In this document: positions 1-10,933 of the stretch, in pieces
How the letters are laid out: the number at the start of each line of letters is the position of its first letter
Position numbering within the stretch: position 1 is the first letter of the stretch
The notes under the pieces: model-generated
What the model saw: only the letters and a program-made list of their open reading frames with translations
Database searches by the model: none
Told to the model about the DNA's origin: nothing
Assembly (NCBI GenBank): GCA_025330725.1
Contig: JAIWND010000022.1
Span: forward strand, 496,001 to 560,000
Length of the DNA stretch: 64,000 bases
Direction of reading: 5' to 3'
From: Chlamydoabsidia padenii
Taxonomy: Eukaryota; Mucoromycota; Mucoromycetes; Mucorales; Cunninghamellaceae
Program-made: the position numbers and the translations under genes

Positions 1-230
1 GACGATTTTTAGGACATCAGGATTTGAACTCGAATGGTGACAATGGTGACAATGGTGGGACGGCGACTAGAGGTGGTCGAGGTCGGGGAAGAGGTGGCAC
101 AACCTCTCGTGGATCAAACAACAATACTGCTCGCGGACTTGGACGGGGCAGCACTACTTCTACTAGAGCTCGGGGCACCTCTTCAACTCGTGGTCGTGGA
201 CGGGCATCTACTCGTGGCAGAGGACAATAG
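1..230 (+). CDS. C-terminal end of an RGG/GAR-tailed protein (5' partial)
   Basis: The reading frame is open to the left edge and ends at TAG 228-230. A pyrimidine-rich TTTTTAG at 6-12 or a CAG at 18-20 could be the acceptor of the last exon. The visible tail is almost entirely Gly, Arg, Ser and Thr (RGGRGRGRGG, then several TRGRG and STRGRG units), a glycine-arginine-rich tail that in known proteins binds RNA or is arginine-methylated. Such tails occur on Sm/LSm proteins, fibrillarin or GAR1-type snoRNP proteins, and MRE11. The folded domain lies outside the window, so I do not choose among them. The next gene (CK1) runs towards it, so the two are convergent. Confidence 0.6.
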   Translation, partial: RFLGHQDLNSNGDNGDNGGTATRGGRGRGRGGTTSRGSNNNTARGLGRGSTTSTRARGTSSTRGRGRASTRGRGQ

Positions 231-1042
231 TGGCCATCATCATGAACAACAACAACGATGGTCACCCTTACAATCACTGCTACTCTCTTTGGAATGCATC
301 ATCATCGATATTTTTCCAATCTTGGGCTATAACATGCATGCTTTGTACTTTAGTCTACTGTTTATTTGCTACATTATAGTATTTTCCCTTTGTATTATAT
401 CTCATCATACCCTTTACATCATATGTACCACTTTTTAGCATGATTTTTATTTTATTTTAAATATCAAATTAATAAATTTTTATATTATAACATTAATGCA
501 GTATGATAACTTTTTATTTGGTGGAATGACAAACTTAATAAGCAATAATGAATTTACATACCACTGTCCAATCCATCTGATCACGCCTTTTATTACCATA
601 GATGTAAGACCGATACAGTTGTATCAATTTCAAATTCCGGTGGCTCTCTTTGATACAGCTGTATCTAGGGAAAGACAAATACCTATTTCTACAAGCTATT
701 CCCAGTTAAAAGAGGTCACCATAATTTAAAAGAGAAGAAATCCGTGAAGTCCAATGCTAATATCATTACCCAATATCACATGCCATGCATCCTATCAACA
801 AATGTTGTATATACTACGTTTGAATTTTATTGAGAAGTGTAAAGAAGACACAGTAAGGATTGTAATACAAAAGAGTAAGGGTGTAAATTAAGATAAAGAG
901 AAAAGGACTATTAGTTTTAAAAAAGGGGAAGGGGGAGGAAAGGAAGACATATAATAATAACAGTGATTTTGCATAAACAAGTAAGACATAAAATTGAGCT
1001 ATACTAAAAGGTCATGTAAAGCACAGAGGTCATAGGTTGAGG
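231..1042. other. Convergent intergenic spacer
   Basis: AT-rich sequence between the RGG-protein stop and the casein kinase stop. It should hold both 3' UTRs. The one structured element is a pair of 14-bp palindromes at 612-625 and 652-665, described separately. An open frame at 496-729 has no recognisable similarity and I do not call it a gene. Confidence 0.6.
612..665. promoter_or_regulatory. Two palindromes flanking a promoter-motif-like sequence
   Basis: GATACAGTTGTATC at 612-625 is a palindrome with one mismatched central pair. GATACAGCTGTATC at 652-665 is a perfect palindrome. Their starts are 40 bp apart. Between them lies TTTCAAATTCCGG, close to the TTCAAATCCCG element found upstream of many genes here. 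Two identical dyads at a fixed spacing suggest sites for a dimeric DNA-binding protein. No gene immediately downstream is identified. Confidence 0.4.
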
Positions 1043-2481
1043 CTAGGCTAGGGCACCGCAAGTGATCAAAGACATAAAGCTATGCCAGAATCCACGATCG
1101 TTCTTTTGTTGTTGTTGTGGCTGTTGTAATTGTTGCGGTGTTTGTGCTGGTATATCTTGATGTGCTGAAGTCACTTGTAATCCATGTTGAGGTGAAGGTG
1201 GCATTACTGGTGGTTTCACTTCATCCATCAATCCTTGGCTCGATTGATGGTGTTGTTGTTGTTGCTGTTGTTGTTGAGAATGGTGTCGTTTTGCTGATAC
1301 TTGTTGTTGTTGTTGCTGTTGAGGTATGCGTCGTCCTTGATTTGATTCACGAGTATGGCGATGTCGGCTCATGGTCTGTATATATATATATATATATATG
1401 GAGAAGATCAAGAGGAGTTGGATTAGTATGACAGGATATGTATATGTTTAGTATGAGTTAAATTACCTCCCAGCCTTTGCCATGGTTTAATAAACACCAA
1501 TCGTAAACACCATCGTCGGTTTCATTGTTGTTACGAAGGACCTTGTTAAACAATTCCCGTAAGAATTCATAATCAGGAGTTTCTTCAAAACCAAGTTTGC
1601 GCACGTATTGTAGATAGACACCGAATTCCTCTAATTGAATCATATCATGGTTAGTCAATGTATGTATAAAGGAATGAGCATCATTTAATTATAGATTTTA
1701 CCTGGATAGTTGGCACAAAGTTCCTTGATTGGTGTAGATTGTTTCTTTTCACCAATCTTTTCATACTTTTGTTTGTTGGTAGCAGCCTTGAGTCCTTGCC
1801 ATGGTAGAGATCCACGTAAAAAGTACATAAACACATGACCCAATGATTCCAAATCATCTCGTCTTGATTGTTCTATTAAAAAAAAAAAAAAAGACATTAG
1901 TACATTAGCATTAACAATAAGTATCATTGCCTTCTTCTTCTTCTTCTTACCTCGTCCTAAATGGGTATTGATACTCATGTATCTTGCTGTTCCAGATAAA
2001 CTTTTGCGTTCCCTGTAGGGTATATGTTGTTTTGTCTTTGGGTCCCGGTAGTGTTTCGCCATGCCATAATCAATCATAAACACCGTATTAGCGCATTTAG
2101 ACCCTGGACGGCCGATCAAAAAGTTATCCGGTTTGATATCCCTGAAAAGATCAAGAGTTAGTGAGTTAGTTAGTTAGGATGAATAGGGGGAGGAATTATT
2201 CTTACCGATATATAAGACTTTTTTCATGGACATTTTCAACCCGGTAGAGCTATAATAAAGAGGGGGGGGGGAAATAAAAAGAAGGTGAGTGAAAAAACAG
2301 GAGGTAAGAATAACAAGGAGGATTGGATATTACCATTTGTTTTGCCAACATAGCCACTGTCTTGGTAGAGAATTGTCGTCCACACATATCGAAGAGATCT
2401 TCCAAACTAGGTCCCAATAAGTCGATCACCAAGATGTTATGTAGTCCTTCTTGACCATAATAGTAGGAATTGGGTACACCA

Positions 2482-2521
<40 letters not shown>

Positions 2522-2896
2522 AAAGAACACAAAGAAGTTCAATTAGTTTGGAATAAAGAGGTATTTCTTTTTTGGCCACTTACGAGATCCCGCCAAAATC
2601 TTGTAAGTACGATATTCGTCTCGTAATTGAGGAGCATCTGATTTCCTTGGTTCAAACTTGATCGCTACTGACTGATTGTTCAAAAGATTGGTTCCTACAA
2701 TATATACATAAAAAAAAAAAGAAGGTAAATGAAAACAGTTGATAAAGTGAAAGGGGTATATATGTTGTTTGTTTTATTTACCTTCATATAAGACACCAAA
2801 GCTACCTTCTCCTAGCTTTTTTCCCACTTTGTAATGGACACCAACGACATTACTTGAGGATGAATGGGTAGTGGTCGATGGCTGATGGCTGGTCAT
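1043..2896 (-). CDS. YCK2: Casein kinase I, YCK1/YCK2-CKI1 type
   Basis: Serine/threonine kinase of the membrane-associated CK1 group, which in yeasts acts in glucose sensing, endocytosis and morphogenesis. Start is ATG 2894-2896. The protein has an ATP loop ([14 protein letters not shown]), a catalytic loop with [10 protein letters not shown], an activation segment [16 protein letters not shown] (DYG instead of the usual DFG, a conservative change), and the family-diagnostic [15 protein letters not shown] and [20 protein letters not shown]. At least seven short introns interrupt it; one carries a 35-base poly-A run on the plus strand. After the kinase domain come polyglutamine stretches and the C-terminus [12 protein letters not shown]. 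Yeast Yck proteins end in a palmitoylated Cys-Cys pair; here a single Cys near the end could serve. Family assignment is secure; YCK rather than HRR25 type rests on the activation-segment and [13 protein letters not shown] residues. Confidence 0.93.
2485..2519. repeat. Poly-A run (35 bp) in CK1 intron
   Basis: Uninterrupted A35 on the plus strand. On the coding (minus) strand it is poly-T next to the 3' splice site, so it doubles as a polypyrimidine tract. Confidence 0.9.
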
Positions 2897-3468
2897 ACAA
2901 CTGAGTTGATATAAAGATTGGATGAGTTTAGTTTAGATAATAATGACGACGAAGAGTTAGGTTGTAGGATTAAAAGTATAAGGATGTTATAGGGAAGAAT
3001 AGGAATTAACTAAACCCAAAGAATTCTAACTAATTAGAAGGTATAAGATGATAAAAAAAAAGGGGGGAAGGAAGGAGGGAGAGGAAGGAGGCAAAGAAGA
3101 AGACGAAGAAAAAAAAAAGGAATGAAAGGGACAGGCGGCGTTTGAATTATGGAACGACCCCGCCAAAGTGCACGTGTTGGATGGTTCAAATATCCAAATA
3201 CCGCCTTCCCTAAATGAACCTCTTTGGCAATAGTCTGAGTCAGCCAGACAGTAATTGATTGGAAATGTATTTGGTCGGTTTTAACTTTACCTCTTTACAT
3301 GAAACCTATTGAAAATGGATCATTTGTTCTCCAAGTATGCATAAGAACATGCACATTGAGACTCGGCCATAGGTCACGTTTTGCATAATTTGTCACTGAA
3401 CATCCTCCATATAAGCAACCGTTTTCCGTTCCCTTTCCCATTGTCATCATTTAAAAGTATCTTAAGCA
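2897..3468. other. Divergent promoter region, CK1 and small gene
   Basis: This spacer holds both 5' ends. It contains CGGCGTTTGAA at 3136-3146, a variant of the recurrent promoter element, about 240 bp from the CK1 start. A TATA-like CATATAAGC lies near 3410, about 55 bp upstream of the rightward gene. No other gene is seen. Confidence 0.5.
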
Positions 3469-3836
3469 ATGACTGATAGAAATCAAATTTCCACATCCGT
3501 AAGTTGGCCCGGATCAAAAAAAAAAAAAAAAAAAAAAAAGGCATCTAATTCGGTATTCACCGTTTTCTGGATATCTAGATCTCAGACGAATCACAGAAGC
3601 ATCATAGCCCATGGCGCCGAGGAAGTTTCATGGCATCTCAAAGAGATTACCACGGTGTGCAATCAAGAACATCCACCGGGTTCTCCATTTCCGCTGCCAA
3701 ATTCGATGATATGTGGGGTAATAATGCATTCACTGAAACTGGGTTTACTGAAGCCGGATACAATGATACTATGGATGATAGTGGTAGCTTGATGAACTCC
3801 ACCACCACTACCACCACTACCACTCAGAATACTTAA
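3469..3836 (+). CDS. Small unknown protein (two exons)
   Basis: ATG at 3469-3471 begins a short exon ending at TCC before GTAAGT. The intron contains a long poly-A run and ends with GGATATCTAG near 3579. The second exon continues in frame to TAA 3834-3836. The predicted protein is about 95 residues, hydrophilic, Ser/Thr-rich, with SPWRRGSF (possible basic phosphorylation site), FDDMWGNNAF and a threonine run near the end. It has no signal peptide, membrane segment or domain I recognise. A TATA-like sequence sits upstream and AATAAA-like signals follow the stop. Support comes from clean splice signals and a frame kept across the junction. Confidence 0.55.
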
Positions 3837-3985
3837 AAATAGCACACTATCTTCAATAAATGATAATAAAACACATTCCTTTATTACCATGGCTAAAAAT
3901 GAAATCATTTTTTATGTTAGGCCAGGATTTGACAGGTTACACACATTATTTAAATGCCACCTTTTCTATTTTCTTCTACATATCA

Positions 3986-5332
3986 TTAAGCAGGTAATAC
4001 TTCATCACGATACCGTCCATGATGTTGTGGGTCTTCTTCGTCTAATTGAAGGTTCTGATTATGTCTTATAATGCGACTATTGTATGGACTTCCTCCTTCA
4101 TAGAGTGGGGGATAGTATTGTCGGTAAGCGAAAAAAGCACAGATGAGGCCTAAGGGAGGGGGAAGAAAAATAATGTCAATGCTAGCTACCCACTCACTTG
4201 TCTTTTCCATACTTACCAATGATTCCACCAATTAAGATATCACCCCAATGATGGCGATAATCACGGAACCGAGAAATACCAATGAGCATCGCACCGAGAA
4301 TCGGGATCCAAAACACAAACACTTTAAGAGTACGCTGTCGAAAATGAGCGTGAGATCTTTTTTTTTTTTTTTCTCATCACCCCCCCCCTTATTTTTATAT
4401 CCCGTTTACCCCTTCCCCTTTTTGATCGAATAGGTTGAACTTGCCAGCCAAGTACAATGAAAAGTAAGTCAATCCTGCAAAGGCAACTTGAGAGAGAAAG
4501 ATGGTTACACTGATTTGATCAAAGCGGAGTTGACTTGCATAAACTTTTTTTTTCTGCTTACAAGAGGTATGCCCTGAAGGAAAGGATTTGAAACCATCAA
4601 TCATGATCGGTGTGTCTGATCCTACAGTGCATATAGTATAATTGGATAATCCCAAAGGAGGATCATGAGCACCAGCTAGTGGTTGACATCTATCAAGTAA
4701 ATCAGGGCGAGGTCGGCCGACGGTGATCTTTGTGGGACGCAAAAGTTATGTCAGATTCTTATTAATACCATTTTCGTCCGTACCCTAAAATTGAAAAGTA
4801 ACAATGCCAAGAAGTGCTCTCTTATTAGTAAGATAACCCTATCGATCTTTTCAAACCTACTTTGTCACATCCGTAATCATGGTGCAAATCGTCAAGGACA
4901 AACAAAGACCTAAAATGAATAAAATAAACCTTATTTAGATTATACATCGGGATTTGAAAATGAGTACAGTACCAAGTAACCCGTGGTTCAAATCTAATGC
5001 ACTTTTGTAATGAAAAATCGCAACCAATGCAATAATGATCACTGGTATAACAAAACACACAACCTAAGGGGGTTACAAAACAAAGTGTCACTAATGAGAA
5101 AAGAATGAATAAGCGATATAACCTTTACCGCTAATAACCAAACCGGCACAGAATCTTGGGGAGAGTAAGTATACATTAAATCCGGGTTAGTCAATGAGAA
5201 TTCTCGGTGATAAGGCTCGACTTTGTCAATAGCAAACCAAACGGCAGCCATGACGATCACAATAATCCAATCCACCAAGTAAGAATAGATGATGGGTCTT
5301 GATTTAGCCGCTTTCCAATTAGCTGGTATCAT
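3986..5332 (-). CDS. DPP1: PAP2-family lipid phosphate phosphatase (DPP1/LPP1-like)
   Basis: Integral-membrane phosphatase that removes phosphate from diacylglycerol pyrophosphate, phosphatidate or related lipids. Start is ATG 5330-5332, stop TAA 3986-3988. After splicing, all three PAP2 active-site motifs are present in order: KITVGRPRP (KxxxxxxRP), SFPSGHTS (PSGH) and SRFRDYRHHWGD (SRxxxxxHxxxD). Hydrophobic segments surround them, beginning with YSYLVDWIIVIVMAAVWF, as expected for about six membrane helices with the active site on the lumenal or outer face. The C-terminus is a short hydrophilic tail. Introns are short; the one after the PSGHT exon includes a poly-A run. It faces glyoxalase II across a shared promoter region. 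Confidence 0.93.
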
Positions 5333-5815
5333 CGTTTTTTAGTGGTAAGAAAGAGGAAAAGAAAAAAAAAAAAAAGGTCGGGAAATAATCTAAAAGAGAA
5401 GAAGAGGGAAAAAACAATATAGTGTTATGCTTTATAAACAAGACCCAGTCATGTGTGTATGTCATCTTGGTAACACCTTACATCTAAATTGGGTGAGTGC
5501 TACATCATGACAGATGGGAGTTTTCTAATACTGCTTTGATCATCAAAAAAGATGGTCGGCGGGATTTGAAAAATCAAAGTTGCATGAAAGTGGGGAAACG
5601 CTCCATTGGCAAAGGATCATCCTCTTGAATTGAATTCATACCAAGGAAAAAAGAAATAGGCGCAAAATAGGTGAGTATAAATAGGGTGTATAGTGTGACA
5701 CATCCACTAATGTCGATATACACAATCATACTACATATGCTGTAGGCTGAAACTCACACTGGTGGCCTAAAAACGAAAACATTGAAATGCCGACTTGAAA
5801 AAACAATAAAGTGAT
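5333..5815. other. Divergent promoter region, DPP1-like and GLO2
   Basis: Contains an exact CGGGATTTGAA at 5560-5570, a TATA-like TATAAATAG at 5676-5684 directed at glyoxalase II, and TTGAAATGCCG at 5782-5792, a one-base variant of the recurrent element. No other gene is seen. Confidence 0.5.
5560..5570 (-). promoter_or_regulatory. Recurrent promoter element TTCAAATCCCG
   Basis: Exact copy; reads TTCAAATCCCG on the DPP1-like coding strand, 228 bp upstream of its ATG. Confidence 0.6.
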
Positions 5816-5866
5816 ATGGGCGGGATTTTCTCACTCTCCCTTATTCTTTCCTTTATTTTTACATTG

Positions 5867-7002
5867 ATGAATTTATTCGTTACAAGAACAAAGTCGATAA
5901 TACCATCTCCACTATATAAACCAAGGGTACGCAACTTTTCCACTTCGACTGTCCATCCTATGATTATCAAACCTGTGCCGTGCCTCCAAGACAAGTAAGT
6001 TCTATCATCTTTTGCCATTTAGAAAATACTAACTCTAGTCTAATCCCACACTGTAGCTACTCTTATCTTTTACTTGACGAAAAGACCAAGACGGGTAAAG
6101 AAGAATGAAAATGAATCTTAACAAGGATGCTTTGACACTTTTACCATTCTCGATAGCTGCCGCGATTGACCCAGTTGAACCTGACAAGGTACTCTGTGCT
6201 TTGGAAGAAAACTACCCCGACTACCATCTCACAACGTAAGGACTTGGTTTAAAAATAACAAACACAATGTCTCACCTCTCTTTTATATTTTTATTCTTAC
6301 TTGATAGTATTCTCACCACTCATCATCATGGGGACCATGCTGGAGGGAACAACAAGTTGATCAAAAAGCGACCTGAATTAACAGTTTACGGTGGCTCTTC
6401 CAAGGTACAAGGGGTGACCATGATTATCGACAGTGAAGACCAATCGATTCGACTCGGCGATCTCTCCATCCACCCTTACTTGACTCGCGGACATACGATG
6501 GATCATGTCTCTTATTATGTCCAGGACAACAACACTCAGTCAGCAGTCTTCACCGGCGATTGTCTCTTCTCTTCAGGATGTGGTCGCTTTTTTGAAGGTG
6601 CTCCTCAGGATGTCTATGAAGCTTTGGTAAAACTAGGCTCTTTACCCGGAAACACTACCGTCTACTTTGGTCATGAATATACCGTCTCCAATTGCCAGTT
6701 TGCTCTCAAGGTGGAACCACACAATCGGCTCTTGCAAGAAAAACTTGATTGGGCTAAAAGGGTGCGGTGTACAACGCCAACTACTCTCTTGAATGAATCA
6801 CTCACAGTAAGAAGATAGGGGTGGCGGATAATAATGATGTGGATACTAACATAAATGTCTTTGTGTGTGTGTTTAGAACCCATTCCTACGTGTCCATGAA
6901 CCAAGCGTCCGTCAAGCTGTTTTGAAACATGGTGAAGATGTTTCCAAATTGACAGATGTTGATGTCTTGGGTCGACTACGTCAAATGAAGGATAATAGTT
7001 AG
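5867..7002 (+). CDS. GLO2: Hydroxyacylglutathione hydrolase (glyoxalase II)
   Basis: Metallo-beta-lactamase-fold enzyme that hydrolyses S-lactoylglutathione to lactate and glutathione, the second step of methylglyoxal detoxification. The dinuclear metal site is visible as THHHGDHAGG, with later ligands in TRGHTMDH, FTGDCLF and YFGHEYT. The C-terminal exon (NPFLRVHEPSVRQA) completes the family's usual substrate-binding helical domain. There are three in-frame starts: ATG 5816, ATG 5867 and ATG 5960 (MIIKPVPCLQDN, the canonical cytosolic start). Translation from 5867 adds about 31 residues rich in Arg, Ser and Thr with no acidic residue, including PRVRNFSTST, like a mitochondrial presequence. 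Several short introns; stop TAG 7000-7002. Function is secure; dual targeting is inferred. Confidence 0.93.
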
Positions 7003-7282
7003 TTACACTATTGTTTTAGTTTAGAATAGTGTCATATTTTACAGAGGATATACTCCACAACTAATAAAAATAAAGTTTGTCTCTTTACAACCTTGTGCTC
7101 TACCTCCACCTCTATTCTTTTTTTAAATCCTGATCATGCATGCATTCGACTATGTATCCCCCCCTCCATTATCCACATTCAATCAAATTTGTAATATTAT
7201 CCATTGTTTATTTATAAAAAAAAAAAAGGTGACTATAATATAGTTGAGACTAATAAAAAAGAGTATATGTATTATTTTGTAT
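7003..7282. other. Convergent spacer GLO2/USO1
   Basis: Short 3' UTR region of two convergent genes with AATAAAAATAAAG-type polyadenylation signals and a poly-A run. Nothing else is seen. Confidence 0.5.
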
Positions 7283-8690
7283 CTAGACATCATCATCATC
7301 ATCATTTTCACTGTCAGTGACAGATTCACCCAGTTGTCGTAGTCGAGCCTTGTATTGTCCAATCTTCATATCTTGGTCACCTGAAATAATATAAACAAAA
7401 GATGTTAGTTTGAGGATATCTCTTGTTAATTTACTTACCCATCAAAACCAACACATCCTCTTGTTCTTTTTCCAAGGTAGTCAATCGCGTTTGTTCTTCG
7501 GATAGTGTCGCCATGAGTTTGTCGTTCTTTTCTTTTTGATCATCTAATTCGGTAGTAGTTGCTGACAGTTTTGACTTTAACAGGTCTTCAGATGTGATCT
7601 ATCACCCCCCCCCCCACGTACAAATGTGATCAGTTACCCAATGTCCCTTTCCTTTTTTTTTTAAATCACCTACCATTGCATCCAGTTTGGTAGTTAGTTC
7701 AGCCACTTTTTGTTCGAGACTTGTGATCAAATCAGCCTGGTTCTTGATTGTTAACTTTAATGATTCTACTTCTTCATTAGATCCACCTGCTTCATCCGAT
7801 GTGACTATGTAAAGATATTAGGATTGGGTGCTTTTTTCCCCGCATTCATTGATTAGTCAGTTACCTGGTACAGCCTTGGGTTTAAAACTAGATGGTCTTC
7901 GTTTCATTGATCGTTGTGTCGTTTCTATTTATGGATATGAATAAAGTAAGAAAAGATTGATTAATTAGCACCCAACCGAGTTTGGTTTGCTTACCATAAA
8001 CATCCTTAAAGAATTCAGCAAAGGCTACGTCGAGAAGAAGAGAAGGCAAACCTTTGGTACTAGATGCCAGTGATTCATCTTCAACTGATATTTCGAGGTA
8101 TTGAGGAGCATTCTTGATGGCATGACTATCACGTAATCTTGCAATGTGACTATTGAAGACATCCACGCGACTTGATAAGATGGCTTGTAGGTGTTCTCTA
8201 TAAGATATTCCCCCACCCCAAAATAAAAATAAAGATAAGCAATGAGCAACCCCAATATCATAAGCTAGTTTTGTCATATTTACCTTGTTATTGGCGTTTT
8301 AGGATCGTTGTTGAATTCATAAGTTATACCAAGTAAGAATGCTGTCAGGCCTTGTACAGTTGGATCATTGGTGGATGATTGTACCTCTTGAATTAACTAG
8401 ATATATGAAAAAAAAAAATCAGTGTCCATTGTTCATTCCGTATGTTATATCTACTTACAAATTGTACATGTGTACTTTCTGATAAAAAGAGGCTGACTGA
8501 TGCTGGACTGTCATAGAGCCAGACACATAGCAAGCATAGGTAAGCAATGGGTATCCGAGAGTTAGTTGCCGAGTTTTTCGTTGACATCAGTAGCTGAGCA
8601 ACAATATGATGTAGTAATGGGACAGGTTCTTCACCTAAAAAAGAATCAAAGTAAGTAACACATAAGATCAATTACTGCCTTTGATCAATT

Positions 8691-8726
<36 letters not shown>

Positions 8727-10606
8727 CTTTACCATGATCTTCTTCGCCGAATTGTATACTTCCAGCCACCAGCTTCGCCTGTTCGTTGTTGTTGATAATA
8801 TGTGATAGAATGGCACAAGCAAACCAAACCTTGTAAGGATCTTGAATAGACAGTTCCCAGTTTTCAATCGCCTCCAAGAGAAGTGACCCAGCAGAGCATG
8901 GTTTATCTATAGAAGTATATGATCAATTTACCAATGTTTCCCCCCTCCCTCCTTCCCCTTCTTCTTACCTGTGTAGTCTGTATTTTCATTGTCGACGGGT
9001 GGCATTTTCATCATAGAAGCAATGACCAGTTGAGTATCATGATTACCATCCACACAAGAGAAGACGGCAAAAGTAGCGGCGGCACGACTTGAATAACTGT
9101 ACTGCAAACTAGCATCGGCAGTGACGGCAATGGCAATAAGAGATACCATGGCAGGACGAGGTGGCAAACTAGGTGAATCCATTGGCTGACCATCCTCCAT
9201 CAAGTCAGGGGGAGGACTTGCTACGACAGTCTTCGTAAAGATATCTTGATTGGCGACATTATCACGGATCACATAGGCAATGGCATAGAGTGCTTCAGTT
9301 CGGACAATGGAAGGTGTGTTGGAGCAGATACCTAGTTGGACAATAGGAAGAAGAATACCACTTTGCACCATGACGTTTTGATTGATTGTTGTATTAGCAC
9401 CATCAGGTTCTGCGAGGGTGCGGACGAGTTGTAATACTGCCACCGTGTTAGCAATCTTCTGAGGAGGCCAGTCTTCAAAGGAATAAGGTATATGATCACC
9501 ATCACGATCACCAACAAAGCCAAGTAAACCGGGAATCTGTTGAATACAACTGGTTTCTCTAAAGTAGATCTGATAAAATGGGTTATATATACATTTCCTG
9601 TTTATGTAAAGTTGTCCTTCTTACCTGATCAGATACATTATAACGCAAGAGGTTTTGCATCAATGTTAAACTGTCTTGTACAATAATATCACCAGAGATT
9701 CCTTCTTGTTCTTCGATGAGAGCCAATAGTTTTTCAAAGGTTGCTTGGAATGTCACCAGTTTCTGCACTTCGGCATTAGATCTTGTCAAGTCGATCAAGA
9801 GTAAAAGTCCCTCTATGAAGATAAGATGTTAGTTAATAGCCCTTTTCTCCTGTCTCACAGCCATTTTTTAAAATCCTTACCGTTGCGAATAATGTCACGT
9901 TTATCATCCAACAAGTCAACAAGTCTTGTAATACCCATCGGACTGGTAAGGATACATTCTTGAATACGTTTCGGTCGGTTGAATAGCAGTGTTGATAATA
10001 ACTTGATAGTGCTGAATCTGATATAAAAGTCAAATTCTTCAAGGATATCCAAGAGAAGAGTAACGTTGGAGGAATCCTATAAACAAAGAAGACAAAGGTA
10101 AGGGTGATGAAGTTCTATCTCTTTTTCTTACTTTACCTGGAGGAAGTAGTCTGTGAATCTTTCACCCTTGTCGCCATCAGTATTCTTCTAGAGACAATCA
10201 AGTAATTAAAGCCATGTTTTGAGTTTCCTTTATTGCCATTTACCTTTTTTTCCTTTGTGCACAATATCGTCAGTGTTTCCAGTAGTGATTTTGTAATATC
10301 CACGTCCCGATAATCAGAATGAAGTACCTTGATTAAAGCCGGTAAACTTTTATCACCTACAGTCTGTAAGAATAAAAACGAGTTTACAAGTTGTAATGAT
10401 ATTGATACTAATAGCCCCCCATTCATGTCACTTACCTCTGGCCAATCCTTTACAAGACCTTTGAGACTAAGCACACCAGCTCGTCTGTCTTCCAATAAAG
10501 TGGCAGTTTCAAGACAATCCGCAAGTCGTTCAATCGTTTCGTCTGCTGATTGTGGTTGACCCTTTTCACCTCGTAGAGCACTGTATCCCCTGCTGAAGAA
10601 GTCCAT
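7283..10606 (-). CDS. USO1: Vesicle tethering factor Uso1/p115
   Basis: Golgi-associated tether that captures ER-derived COPII vesicles before SNARE pairing. Start is ATG 10604-10606 (MDFFSRGYSALRGEKG, the family's conserved N-terminus). A long armadillo-like helical head follows, with LVDLLDDKRDIIRN, NAEVQKLVTFQATFEKL, LTLMQNLLRYN and SRIPIAYLCLLCVWLYDSP typical of the Uso1 head domain. After it comes a short coiled coil (EEVESLKLTIKNQADLITSL and following heptads) and a terminal acidic run of five Asp residues. Spliced length is roughly 860 residues, like animal p115 (about 960) and far shorter than budding-yeast Uso1 (about 1,790), whose long coiled-coil tail is missing. More than ten short introns, several with poly-A or poly-T runs. 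Confidence 0.93.
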
Positions 10607-10933
10607 TCCAATATAATTTTTTAAAAAAAAGATGAAGAGGTAAAAGAAAAGGGGAAATCCAAAGTTTCTTTCTTTTTAAAAAAGTTCACAATCAGCGGCG
10701 TTTTAATAATACAAAGAGTCGCAAATGCAACTTTTTTTTTTCTTTCTTTATTTTAAATGACAATTGTATGAGATCTATATATTTTGGATGATATTCCATA
10801 TACCATTAATGAAGGAGGAGAGTTGAAGATGTATGTTTTGTAAAAAGAAATACAAAGAGAAGGGGTACAAAGTAAAAGATATATAATACGGGAGAGAAGA
10901 GGGGAAAAAGGGGAAGAAGGATGTAATAAGAAT
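10607..10933. promoter_or_regulatory. USO1 promoter / ADE4 3' region
   Basis: Holds the 3' UTR of the purine gene's neighbour strand and the USO1 promoter. CGGCGTTTTAA at 10696-10706 is a variant of the recurrent element, 90 bp upstream of the USO1 ATG. The purine gene, also on the minus strand, starts at 12893 and ends at 10934, so this spacer is tandem. Confidence 0.4.

Noticed and set aside
17..277. 86-codon minus-strand frame rich in Pro and Arg
   Set aside because: Complement of the RGG-coding exon, not an independent gene.
3889..4071. 60-codon plus-strand frame
   Set aside because: Overlaps the 3' end of the lipid phosphatase on the other strand and has no support of its own.
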